64,000 bases of DNA from OLB9 sp041392785 (GTDB taxonomy: Bacteria > Bacteroidota > Bacteroidia > Chitinophagales > Saprospiraceae): positions 124,001 to 188,000 of the forward strand of contig JAWKLK010000005.1 of assembly GCA_041392785.1 (NCBI GenBank). The letters are read 5' to 3'. Every line of letters begins with the position of its first letter. The stretch's first letter is position 1. Positions 55,986 through 64,000 of the stretch are shown here, piece by piece. The position numbers and the translations under genes are program-made. Below the pieces are notes generated by a model that was not told where the DNA came from, did no database searches, and was given only the letters and a program-made list of their open reading frames with translations.

Positions 55986-57680
55986 ATGAATAAATTTTTT
56001 ACTTTTACCATCATTGCTATTGCCTATTTGACCACCAGTCATGGTATCTGCAGTCAAGATATCACACCACCACTCATTCAGTTCTATGGATTAAAAGAAA
56101 ATTGGTACTATATTCCAAAAGATAGTAATTTTATTAAATCTCCTGAAGACAAATGGTCCACACCGTATTGGGGTCTGAACCCAAAAGATGCCAAAGCATA
56201 TCAGGACAAGGTGTTCCTTTTGGAGCAAAATATTGCCCAATCTCCTTATGGGATATTGCACGGAAGTCTATTGCACGCATTGGATATTAATACTGGCAAA
56301 CCCAAATGGATACACCACAATAATACATTTGCAGGTCTGTATCATCGGGAAGATTACTCTCGTAGTGAGGTCTTCATCAATGATGACGAAAACATCGAGT
56401 TATATGGGTACAAGGCCATTGATACATTGAACAAAGCCAAGTTTGAATTTGGATTTTATGCTAATCCTATTAAGAAAACTCTCGATATAAATAATGGTGA
56501 GGTATTGGACATTATAGAAGGTAAAGACACATCAAAACTATCGTTTAAAGCTGTAGGATTAGGCGGACATAAAATTTTTAAAAATACTAAAAACCAGCTC
56601 TTTAGTGCAGCAGCAATACCCTACTATAGCTCTGTAAAAAGTGGTGTTTCTTTTATTGTCAATAAGATCAATAAGGAAATGGAATTTGATACCAATAGAG
56701 TCATTACTTACGCCGATACCTACATTAACTCAGATGACATCAAGGCCGATGTTATCATCGATTTCAGACAATTGGGAAGGGACACAATATTGCTATTTCA
56801 AAAAACCTACAATTTTTTACCTGCCATTGATTCTCTCCTTGATGCCAAATTGGTATGGTTAGACATATCTGACGTGGACAGTATAAGGGTAGTACAAGAA
56901 AAAAATATTTTTAATGCATATCACAATCCTCAAGATGGAAATTTTGGTGCAGGGTTGCAGGTTATTGATGAAAATATTTTTATTTTCCAGTTGATGATTC
57001 CAAAGGAATCCCCTGTGGACGCAAGGTGGTTTTCATGGCTTCTATGGATGGATAAAGATGGCAATGAACAAGCACACGTCCCCTTTATTTATAACCAAGA
57101 GAGGAATTACAATTTTGTTTATACTATTGCTGTAAAAGATGAGCAACTCTTCTTGACCGTAACATCTTTTACTGACACAGAATACGGGATGGACATTTTG
57201 AAAGTAGAAAAAAATTCGAATATTGCAGTGCCAGTAGGGCAAATAGTAACCCCAAAATCAGATTTATATCAGATGGGGGTTCTTAATATGTTTGCACCAT
57301 TAAAAGATGATAATTTTTTGATTGGATTTGCCATAGATTACAACTTGTCAAATGGCCTAAAGACTCAAGTGCAATATTATTATAGCTTTAAAATGACAGA
57401 GCTAGGCCTGATATCCTCTACCACACATGTAGAGAAGCCCAAAATTGCAGCATACCCAAACCCTGCCAATGTACATCTTATTATCGATGTTGGAAAAGAA
57501 TTGCTGGATACGGGGCTAGTGCAATTTTATGATTTGAGTGGAAAAAAGGTATTCACACATACGGGTTTTTTAAATGGAAAAGCCGAAATAGACATTTCAA
57601 CACTTCCTGGAGGTATTTATGTCTATGACATCATCTCCAAGGCTAAATCTATTGGTACCGGAAAATTTATTAAAAAATAA
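55986..57680 (+). CDS. T9SS-sorted secreted protein (partner of cysteine-rich lipoprotein 2)
   Basis: 564-residue exported protein. Signal peptide to about residue 23 (GICSQ), a beta-rich middle part with propeller-like repeats (HALDINTGKPKWIHHNN), and a type A sorting domain at the C-terminus (AAYPNPANVHLII to GTGKFIKK). Diverged paralogue of 49189-50805. No enzyme motif recognised. It probably acts at the cell surface together with the lipoprotein encoded just upstream. Confidence 0.77.
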   Translation: MNKFFTFTIIAIAYLTTSHGICSQDITPPLIQFYGLKENWYYIPKDSNFIKSPEDKWSTPYWGLNPKDAKAYQDKVFLLEQNIAQSPYGILHGSLLHALDINTGKPKWIHHNNTFAGLYHREDYSRSEVFINDDENIELYGYKAIDTLNKAKFEFGFYANPIKKTLDINNGEVLDIIEGKDTSKLSFKAVGLGGHKIFKNTKNQLFSAAAIPYYSSVKSGVSFIVNKINKEMEFDTNRVITYADTYINSDDIKADVIIDFRQLGRDTILLFQKTYNFLPAIDSLLDAKLVWLDISDVDSIRVVQEKNIFNAYHNPQDGNFGAGLQVIDENIFIFQLMIPKESPVDARWFSWLLWMDKDGNEQAHVPFIYNQERNYNFVYTIAVKDEQLFLTVTSFTDTEYGMDILKVEKNSNIAVPVGQIVTPKSDLYQMGVLNMFAPLKDDNFLIGFAIDYNLSNGLKTQVQYYYSFKMTELGLISSTTHVEKPKIAAYPNPANVHLIIDVGKELLDTGLVQFYDLSGKKVFTHTGFLNGKAEIDISTLPGGIYVYDIISKAKSIGTGKFIKK

Positions 57681-57877
57681 GATTCCAGAAAAGGTGAATC
57701 AATTCTGATCCATTGTGTGGCCTAAAACTATTTTGCTTAATTGCCTTTCGTTACAAAGTCTAATTCATAGTCTGGGTTAAATTTTTAATAAAATATACAG
57801 GTTTTTGAATTTATTTCAGGGATTTTTGTTTATTGCATTGTCGAATCTTCGATTTTAAATTCAATTAATATAAAATA

Positions 57878-58510
57878 ATGAACATTAATGACTTATTACA
57901 AGGTCCATTGAGAGACTTAATGATGGATCAGGTAAACCAAAAATTTCAAATCAACGACACACAAGAAGCAAATACCGCTGTCAATGGTGTACTTGCTGCA
58001 CTTATGAATGGACTGGCGCACAATGCTTCGACACCAGAAGGTGCTAGCTCGCTGATGTCTGCTATTGACAGAGATCATGATGGCAGTATTTTGAATGATG
58101 TTGTTGGTTTTTTTAATGGAACTACGCAATTTCAAAATTCTAGTACTGCAAATGGTCTTGGAATTTTGAACCATATTTTTGGTGATAAAACTGAGGCGGC
58201 TGCACAAGCTATTTCAAAAAATAGTGGTATCGATACTGGTAAAATCTTGCAGCTAATGATGACTTTTGCTCCAATAGTACTGGGATTTTTAGGTAAAAAT
58301 GCCTCTTCTTCTGCTCAAACCCAATCAGCACCCTCTCAAGGTGGTGGATTGCTAGATATTTTGAACGGTGCGACAAAAACCGTAAATCAGCAACCTACCA
58401 ATCAAGGTTTGCTTTCGAAACTTCTAGACAGAGATGGAGATGGAAATGTCATGGATGATATCGCTGACATGGGATTCCGCACTATTATGGGAAAATTTCT
58501 AGGTAAGTAA
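57878..58510 (+). CDS. DUF937 domain protein
   Basis: 210-residue cytoplasmic protein of the DUF937/YidB-like type, starting NDLLQGPLRDLMMDQVN. It contains two Asp/Gly-rich EF-hand-like segments: DRDHDGSILNDV (about 68-79) and DRDGDGNVMDDI (about 187-198), which resemble calcium-binding dockerin loops. A Ser/Gln/Gly-rich stretch lies between them. Function unknown. Confidence 0.8.
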   Translation: MNINDLLQGPLRDLMMDQVNQKFQINDTQEANTAVNGVLAALMNGLAHNASTPEGASSLMSAIDRDHDGSILNDVVGFFNGTTQFQNSSTANGLGILNHIFGDKTEAAAQAISKNSGIDTGKILQLMMTFAPIVLGFLGKNASSSAQTQSAPSQGGGLLDILNGATKTVNQQPTNQGLLSKLLDRDGDGNVMDDIADMGFRTIMGKFLGK

Positions 58511-58551
58511 TGTACATATAGTGGAGGCAATAAAGATACTTCATAGTTTTT

Positions 58552-59151
58552 TTAGCCTCCACCTTTATATTTGTCATTCAATCCTTTTGCGGATAAGATC
58601 ATAGGAATAATTTTCTGTAGTCTACTTTTTTGAGTTTCAATTTTTTTTGCCGTAGCGATGTATTCTGCATATTCTCTTCTGCATGACTTCGAAAGTTTAT
58701 TCCAAGCTAAATCTAGGGCGGTATTGTTCTGCAGTACATTAGAAAGCTCATCTGGAATAAAAATAGGCTTATCAGCTTGCTTGGGTACCTTTAAATTTCT
58801 AACTTCTACTGAGATAGCATCTAGGAGATAGGATTTGATGTGTTCAGGTATTATTTCTGACATATTTTGAAAGCGCCATTGACGCATAGTTTGTGTAGTG
58901 TTTTCATTCCCAGATACCAATACATGTAAAGGATCAGTCAATAAAACCCCTTTGTGAAACCATAATCCAAAATATGACTTAAATACCGAAATAGAAACTA
59001 CCATTTTGCCCATATAAAAATACGTTGGGACTCCCCATCGCAGACCTTCTTCAAGACCCAAATCCAATATCAAAGACCTTAGAAATAAAACTTCTTCTCT
59101 GCCATACTGTAAGCTATTGATGTAGGAGACGACAGTGGTATGCTTCATCAT
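58552..59151 (-). CDS. YdeI/OmpD-associated family protein with DUF1801 domain
   Basis: 199-residue cytoplasmic protein: a DUF1801 domain (about 1-115; RWGVPTYFYMGKMVVSISVFK, GLWFHKGVLL) followed by a YdeI-type C-terminal helix region (AWNKLSKSCRREYAEYIATAK). The family is widespread, small and functionally unknown. Two consecutive Met codons open the gene; either may be used. The sequence ends in KGGG. Confidence 0.82.
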   Translation of the reverse strand: MMKHTTVVSYINSLQYGREEVLFLRSLILDLGLEEGLRWGVPTYFYMGKMVVSISVFKSYFGLWFHKGVLLTDPLHVLVSGNENTTQTMRQWRFQNMSEIIPEHIKSYLLDAISVEVRNLKVPKQADKPIFIPDELSNVLQNNTALDLAWNKLSKSCRREYAEYIATAKKIETQKSRLQKIIPMILSAKGLNDKYKGGG

Positions 59152-59175
59152 GATGTAAGGCGAAGATTTACAAAT

Positions 59176-59574
59176 TTATTCAAATGCAAATTTTATTAAA
59201 TCATGGTTGGTGATGATGCCTGCAAGCTTTGACCCGTTTAAAATAGGAATCGAATGTATTTTATTGGACAAAAATATATCTGCTGCAAGACCTACAGTAT
59301 CATCTACATCTAATGATATAGGGTCAGGAGTCATGATGTCTTTGGCTAGTGTAGAATTTCTATTTACAAGCTTATTGTTATTGGTATATTCCGTATATAG
59401 ATTGAGTAAATCACTCTTGCTGATGACACCTTTCAAATCTTCATTTTCCAAGACGAGGATATGATGAATATGAACATTAGCAAATATTTCCTCTACTTTC
59501 GCCATAGTATCAGTTGGATTTACAAACACTACATTAGTATTGACTATTTTTTTTATGGGCGTTTCTGAGTTCAC
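59176..59574 (-). CDS. CBS domain protein
   Basis: 132 residues forming one pair of CBS motifs (HHILVLENEDLKGVISKSDL and HSIPILNGSKLAGIITNHDL), a fold that senses adenosine nucleotides or binds ligands to regulate partners. It lies 46 nt downstream of glgC on the same strand, so adenylate sensing in glycogen metabolism is a possible role, but this is inference from position only. Confidence 0.88.
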   Translation of the reverse strand: MNSETPIKKIVNTNVVFVNPTDTMAKVEEIFANVHIHHILVLENEDLKGVISKSDLLNLYTEYTNNNKLVNRNSTLAKDIMTPDPISLDVDDTVGLAADIFLSNKIHSIPILNGSKLAGIITNHDLIKFAFE

Positions 59575-59620
59575 GATCTTGTATTATTTAAGTAAAAAAT
59601 ATGTATTAACATGGATTGAA

Positions 59621-60922
59621 TTATTGTTTACTACCCAATCCAATGATGGTGCCATTAGGAATAACTGCGTTTTTATTAATAACTACAATTCCTTTTTTGA
59701 TGACATAATTTTCATATTCAGCATCGGGTAAGCTGTCATTTCCGCGTATCATCACATTATGACCTATGCGTACATGCTTATCAATTATGGCATTTTCTAT
59801 GTAACAATCTCTTCCTATACCAAGAGGAATAGTATTGCCTTCCGCCATTTCTTCAAGAGATTCATAGTAGTCATGGCCTAGAAGATAAGTATTTTTAATA
59901 ATAGAGCCAAAATCTATCCTAGAGCGAATGCCAATGATGGAATTTTCTATCAATTTAGCATGGATTATAGACCCTTCTGCTACAATTGTTCGAGAAAAAG
60001 TGACCCCAGAAAATTTGGCCGGAGGCAATAATCTAGGCCTTGTAAAAATCTTATTATCATTATCAAATAAGTTGAAGTCAGGAATATCACTTGCTAGGGC
60101 GATGTTTGCTTCAAAAAATGATTTGATATCCCCTATATCTGTCCAATATCCTTCGTATGCATAACTTATTACATTCATTCCGGTTTCAATGGAGTAAGGT
60201 ATAATTTCTTTACCAAAATCCACAGCATCAGGATTTTCATTCAATAGTTTTCTAAGTGCTGGTCTGCTGAAAACATAAATACCCATCGATGCTAAGTAAG
60301 TTCGTCCTTGAGCTTGCATTTTTTCATTCACAGGTGATGTCCACTCAGGCAAAACATTAGCTTTGGGTTTTTCAATAAATGAAATGATGTTGGATTGTTC
60401 ATCAACCTTCATGATACCGAATGAAGTAGCATCTTGGGCATGCACGGGGATAGTAGCAATAGTGACATCTGCATTTTTTTCTACGTGATTATTCATTACT
60501 GCATCAAAATCCATCTGATACAATTGATCACCGGAAAGGATAAGGATATAATCAAAATCAAAATATGCAAAGTTGCGAGCAGATTGTCGCACAGCATCTG
60601 CCGTACCTTGAAACCAATTCATGTTACCACTAGTCTGTTCAGCTGCCAAGATATCAACAAAACCATTAGAAAAATTATCGAAATGGAAGGTATTCTTGAT
60701 ATGTTTATTGAGAGATGCAGAATTGTATTGCGTAAGTACAAAAATCCTAAACAAGCCAGAGTTCAAACAATTACTGATTGGAATGTCAATCAATCTATAT
60801 TTTCCACCAACTGGTACAGCGGGTTTTGACCTATCTTTTGTCAATGGGTATAATCTAGTGCCTGCGCCTCCGCCAAGGATAAGGCAAATGGTTTTTTGTA
60901 AGATATTGCTGTATGTCTTCAT
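59621..60922 (-). CDS. glgC: glucose-1-phosphate adenylyltransferase
   Basis: 433-residue enzyme making ADP-glucose for glycogen. The N-terminal nucleotidyltransferase has LILGGGAGTRLYPLTKDRSK, PAVPVGGKYRLIDIPISN and, later, ILSGDQLYQMDF; the C-terminal part is a left-handed beta helix with IGIRSRIDFGS-type hexapeptides. Length and motifs match GlgC. It lies 25 nt downstream of the BioD-like/DRTGG gene. No glycogen synthase or branching enzyme is in the window. Confidence 0.95.
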   Translation of the reverse strand: MKTYSNILQKTICLILGGGAGTRLYPLTKDRSKPAVPVGGKYRLIDIPISNCLNSGLFRIFVLTQYNSASLNKHIKNTFHFDNFSNGFVDILAAEQTSGNMNWFQGTADAVRQSARNFAYFDFDYILILSGDQLYQMDFDAVMNNHVEKNADVTIATIPVHAQDATSFGIMKVDEQSNIISFIEKPKANVLPEWTSPVNEKMQAQGRTYLASMGIYVFSRPALRKLLNENPDAVDFGKEIIPYSIETGMNVISYAYEGYWTDIGDIKSFFEANIALASDIPDFNLFDNDNKIFTRPRLLPPAKFSGVTFSRTIVAEGSIIHAKLIENSIIGIRSRIDFGSIIKNTYLLGHDYYESLEEMAEGNTIPLGIGRDCYIENAIIDKHVRIGHNVMIRGNDSLPDAEYENYVIKKGIVVINKNAVIPNGTIIGLGSKQ

Positions 60923-60947
60923 TTCAAAATGATTATTACTAGAGAAT

Positions 60948-62045
60948 TTAGATTTTGTTTAAAAGATTATTGATGTCTATGTTGTTATTTATCATGTCTA
61001 TGGCCATTCTTACTTTCCAAGGGGTACTTCTATTTATTTTTACTTCTATTTTACTGATTCTGAGTACAGCACCATAGGTATCCAATTCTGTTCTGATCAA
61101 CGGTAAGTTATTTGATTCCAAATATTTTATTGTGTGCCTATCCATCTGACCTTCACCTGTGGCTACAATCCCAGAAAGCGGGCAATTTTTAATACCGTTG
61201 TGCTCGGCCATGATTTCAATTTTCTTTATTGCTTCATTGATGGCTCGGGTTGCTACAACAAGAAGATTATCTTGAGATCCCTTTAATTCTTTTAAGTCAA
61301 TCAAAGATCCTGCTAAAATATTTTCTACTTTATTATCTATGTAGTCTACATTGTAAGTGATGACACCATGTACAGCATCAGCAACAGTCCTTATGAGTGG
61401 ATATGCAAGTGTTTTTTCATAAGGAACCAACCCTAATAGTGGAATTGATTTTTTCTGAAGCCATCCCCCTACATAATGATTGATTTTGTCTATTTTGTCA
61501 GGAATTACTTTATTAATAATTACTCCGATGATAGGCACATTTTCTTCTCTGAAAAGTGCGGTGGTCATATTGAGCATATCTATGGTAGAGCCTACGCCTC
61601 CTTCAACCACCATGACTACACCTGCATCAACTAGGGATGCTACTTTTGCATTGGACAGTTCTGCCACGCTACCTACACCTGGGTGGCCTGTGCCTTCAAA
61701 TATAACCAAGTCATTTTCTTGACCTAGCACATTAGCTGCCTTTATTATTGCATTTGCCAAATCAGTCGGATTGGGATCGTCTAAATATTTTTCTATTGCA
61801 CCTGGTCCGAAAATGATAGGACTATGTATTTCTGGAACCATACTGAATCCTATCAAATCTGCAAAAAGTATGGTATCTTTATCGACTCTTAAATTATCAA
61901 CATCTAAATATTTTTGTCCCACAGGCTTACAATATCCTACCTTAATATCTTTTTGCATAAAACTGGAAACCAAACCAAGTGTTGATGTGGTTTTCCCCAC
62001 ATGCTGGCTCGTAGCAGCAACATAAATATTTTTATATTTTGGCAT
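60948..62045 (-). CDS. BioD-like P-loop protein with DRTGG domain
   Basis: 365-residue protein. The N-terminal half is a dethiobiotin-synthetase-like P-loop NTPase (AATSQHVGKTTSTLGL; EGTGHPGVGSVAELSNAKV), the C-terminal part (about 220-340) a DRTGG domain. This is the architecture of the N-terminal regulatory half of long phosphotransacetylases, but the catalytic Pta domain is missing. A regulatory or nucleotide-sensing role is likely, with partner unknown. It begins 6 nt after the upstream Fe-S gene and is in one operon with it. Confidence 0.8.
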   Translation of the reverse strand: MPKYKNIYVAATSQHVGKTTSTLGLVSSFMQKDIKVGYCKPVGQKYLDVDNLRVDKDTILFADLIGFSMVPEIHSPIIFGPGAIEKYLDDPNPTDLANAIIKAANVLGQENDLVIFEGTGHPGVGSVAELSNAKVASLVDAGVVMVVEGGVGSTIDMLNMTTALFREENVPIIGVIINKVIPDKIDKINHYVGGWLQKKSIPLLGLVPYEKTLAYPLIRTVADAVHGVITYNVDYIDNKVENILAGSLIDLKELKGSQDNLLVVATRAINEAIKKIEIMAEHNGIKNCPLSGIVATGEGQMDRHTIKYLESNNLPLIRTELDTYGAVLRISKIEVKINRSTPWKVRMAIDMINNNIDINNLLNKI

Positions 62046-62051
62046 CTTATT

Positions 62052-62831
62052 TTACACCTTTATAGACGATAGTATCATTTCACTGATGTCTAGTACCATG
62101 ACATCATCTTGGGCATCTTTGGCTTTCAAACCATCAGTCAACATCGTGATACAGAATGGACAATTAGCAGCTACAATGTTCGCTTGTGCTTCGAGAACTT
62201 CTTCTGCCCGTTCGGTATTTATTCGTTTTTTACCAGGTTCATCTTCTTTAAACATTTGAGCTCCACCAGCTCCACAACAAAGGCCATTCGTTTTACTTCT
62301 CTTTAATTCTACTAGGTCAGCATCTAAAGCCATTAATATTTCTCTAGGAGCTTCATATTCTCCATTGACTCGACCCAAATAGCAAGAATCATGATACGTC
62401 AACTTTTTACCTTTGAATGCACCGCCTGAAACTTTGAGTTTACCTGATGATAATAGGTTATTTAAAAACTGGGTGTGATGCATGACCTCATACTTTCCGC
62501 CGAGATCGGGATACTCGTTTTTCAAAGTATTAAAACAATGAGGACAAGCGGTCACAATTGTTTTTACTTCGTAATTATTTAGGGTATTGACATTTTGAAG
62601 AGCAAGCATCTGAAAGATAAATTCATTTCCTGCACGACGAGCAGGGTCTCCCGTACACACTTCCTCATTTCCGAGAATAGCATACTTTATACCTGCAATA
62701 TCCATAAGTTGTGACAAAGCCACTGAAACTTTCTGAGCTCTGGCATCAAAACTTCCGGCACAACCTACCCAAAACAAAACATCTATTTGCCCTCCTTCTG
62801 AGGTAACTTCTGAAAGTGTTTTTATGGCCAT
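62052..62831 (-). CDS. cysteine-rich (CCG domain) Fe-S protein, HdrB/LutA-like
   Basis: 259-residue cytoplasmic protein with two CCG-type cysteine domains: WVGCAGSFDAR with TACPHCFNTL in the first half, and YHDSCYLGRVNGE with LCCGAGGAQMF and AANCPFCITML in the second. These bind Fe-S clusters in heterodisulfide reductase B, GlpC and LutA relatives. Together with the membrane Fe-S gene upstream it forms an HdrBC-like electron-transfer pair; donor and acceptor are unknown. Confidence 0.87.
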   Translation of the reverse strand: MAIKTLSEVTSEGGQIDVLFWVGCAGSFDARAQKVSVALSQLMDIAGIKYAILGNEEVCTGDPARRAGNEFIFQMLALQNVNTLNNYEVKTIVTACPHCFNTLKNEYPDLGGKYEVMHHTQFLNNLLSSGKLKVSGGAFKGKKLTYHDSCYLGRVNGEYEAPREILMALDADLVELKRSKTNGLCCGAGGAQMFKEDEPGKKRINTERAEEVLEAQANIVAANCPFCITMLTDGLKAKDAQDDVMVLDISEMILSSIKV

Positions 62832-62967
62832 ATTTTGAATCTAGTACGTTATAAAATTTTGCTATTGAGCAAAGTTAATCACTTTTAAAAATAAATTATA
62901 TTGTGTGATAAAAATCTTCATTAACTTACATGATGATTTTAAACATCATTTGATAACATCCATAAAA

Positions 62968-64000
62968 TCAATGTATCCAAGCTTCTCTGTCTTCATGAAC
63001 CTGCCACACACAACCACCATTTTCCATGGCTGTAAACATAGGTACCCAATCAGGTGGTCCAGCTGACTCAGTCAGAATCTCATATCTACGTAATTGTAGA
63101 ATAGGTTCTAATGGATTGATCAGAACTGGACATGCTTCAACGCAGGCATTGCATGAGGTACATGCATGAATCTCTTCTCTAGAAATGTAATCAAAAAGTG
63201 ATTTGCCATCATTGAAATTTGAAATAGACAACGTCGTAGCATCTTTTCCTTCATTTGATGCAGCGTATTGAAGGTCATTGGATGCAAGTTTCTTAGAGAT
63301 TTCTTCAGACCTGTCCCGTATAGACATCATTATTTTTCTCGGAGAAAGTTTCTTTCCTGTGATATTGGCGGGGCATACAGCAGTACACCTACCACATTCT
63401 GTACAGGTAAAACTGTCAAGGATGTTTTTCCAAGTCAAATCTGTGACATCTTTGACTCCAAAATCCTGAATTTCTGTTGTGTTTTCTGTTTGTCCACTGA
63501 CTTCCATTCCCAACATAGACTTCACTTCATTCATGATTTCTGGCATATTTTCCATCTTTCCTCTTTGATTGGGATTGCTGAAGTATACATTTGGAAAAGC
63601 AAGAAATATATGGAGATGCTTTGAAAATGGTAGATACAATATAAATCCATACACCACTAAAACATGAAGCCACCATCCAAATCTTTCGATAAAATGTAAA
63701 GTAGATATGTCCATATTACCTAAAAACAATGGCCCAAGCCAGCTAGAGACAGGCATTATTCCAATTTTGTGAAAGTGTTCCGGATTTGCAGATTGTAGCA
63801 CATAATCAGCACCATTCATCATGAAAATTCCGCATACAAGAAGGAATTCTCCTATCAAAATAAGATTTGCATCCAGTTTCGGCCATCCATTTAGTTCTGA
63901 TTTGGCTAATCTATCTACCTTGAGAATATTCCTTCTAGCCAAAAATGCGATGGTTGCTATCAATGCAAATAAAGTCAGAATCTCAATAAAACTAATTAAA
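62968..64000 (-). CDS. membrane-bound 4Fe-4S protein, HdrC/GlpC-like (5' end outside window)
   Basis: The frame is open to the right edge of the window with no stop, and the upstream codons continue a hydrophobic segment (LISFIEILTLFALIATIAFL), so the gene starts beyond base 64000. Visible are further membrane segments (about the first 150 residues) and a cytoplasmic ferredoxin part with two clusters, CTECGRCTAVCP and CTSCNACVEACP. Family knowledge: such proteins pass electrons between the quinone pool and a CCG-domain partner, here the next gene 136 nt downstream. Confidence 0.85.
   Translation of the reverse strand, partial: LISFIEILTLFALIATIAFLARRNILKVDRLAKSELNGWPKLDANLILIGEFLLVCGIFMMNGADYVLQSANPEHFHKIGIMPVSSWLGPLFLGNMDISTLHFIERFGWWLHVLVVYGFILYLPFSKHLHIFLAFPNVYFSNPNQRGKMENMPEIMNEVKSMLGMEVSGQTENTTEIQDFGVKDVTDLTWKNILDSFTCTECGRCTAVCPANITGKKLSPRKIMMSIRDRSEEISKKLASNDLQYAASNEGKDATTLSISNFNDGKSLFDYISREEIHACTSCNACVEACPVLINPLEPILQLRRYEILTESAGPPDWVPMFTAMENGGCVWQVHEDREAWIH

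Noticed and set aside
58521..58562. GTGGAGGC/GCCTCCAC hairpin after the DUF937 gene
   Set aside because: The second arm lies in the coding end of the opposing gene (KGGG), the loop is 26 nt and no T-tract follows, so a terminator call is not supported.

Overview
The window looks like chromosomal DNA of an AT-rich Bacteroidota. Supporting signs are C-terminal type IX secretion (T9SS) sorting domains on four secreted proteins, many lipobox lipoproteins, a lipid-anchored TamA-like outer-membrane protein (TamL), a Bacteroidota-type GlmU-family protein, an Omp28-like/DUF6029 pair, a GLPGLI/TonB-plug pair and promoter boxes of the TTTG-N19-TAnnTTTG type. A Saprospiraceae-like lineage is my guess, but no rRNA marker is present to fix it. 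Both window edges cut genes: the first gene lacks its 5' end and the last gene (minus strand) runs off the right edge.

Layout. 1-9.1 kb: CoA-transferase subunit, Xaa-Pro aminopeptidase, sigma-54, an SCP2 protein, a TPR lipoprotein, an overlapping PaaD/PAP2 pair and a GT-C-like membrane protein. 9.5-16.4 kb: membrane pyrophosphatase, an ECF sigma factor, and a tightly overlapping ccmB-ccsA-ccmD-glutamate dehydrogenase operon. 16.6-31 kb: a T9SS subtilisin, an ABC permease, a DUF3810 membrane protein whose start codon lies inside an IS1595-like element, a glycosyltransferase, another T9SS protein, and three tandem amidohydrolase paralogues of which only one keeps a full metal site. 31-46.9 kb: housekeeping and envelope genes (alpha/beta hydrolase, Omp28-like/DUF6029, GlmU-like, L31, a secreted superoxide dismutase with an extra domain, TamL, TrmH-type methyltransferase, KdsD, RecQ, AroQ, DUF1761, HI0933-type flavoprotein).

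47-57.7 kb is the accessory locus and the most interesting part. A roughly 330-370 nt intergenic element occurs three times in the same orientation, each with the same promoter-like boxes and a set of hairpins held together by a long-range stem. Two copies lead directly into paralogous cysteine-rich lipoproteins, each followed by a hairpin and a T9SS-sorted partner. The third, 3'-truncated copy sits upstream of a GLPGLI/TonB-plug pair. The leaders are far more alike than the proteins they precede, which suggests a structured regulatory RNA or a recombination cassette. A second, frameshifted copy of the IS1595-like element has landed inside the first lipoprotein/T9SS unit.

57.9-64 kb: DUF937 protein, YdeI-like protein, CBS protein, GlgC, a BioD-like/DRTGG protein and a heterodisulfide-reductase-like Fe-S pair. 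I saw no tRNA, rRNA or CRISPR array.
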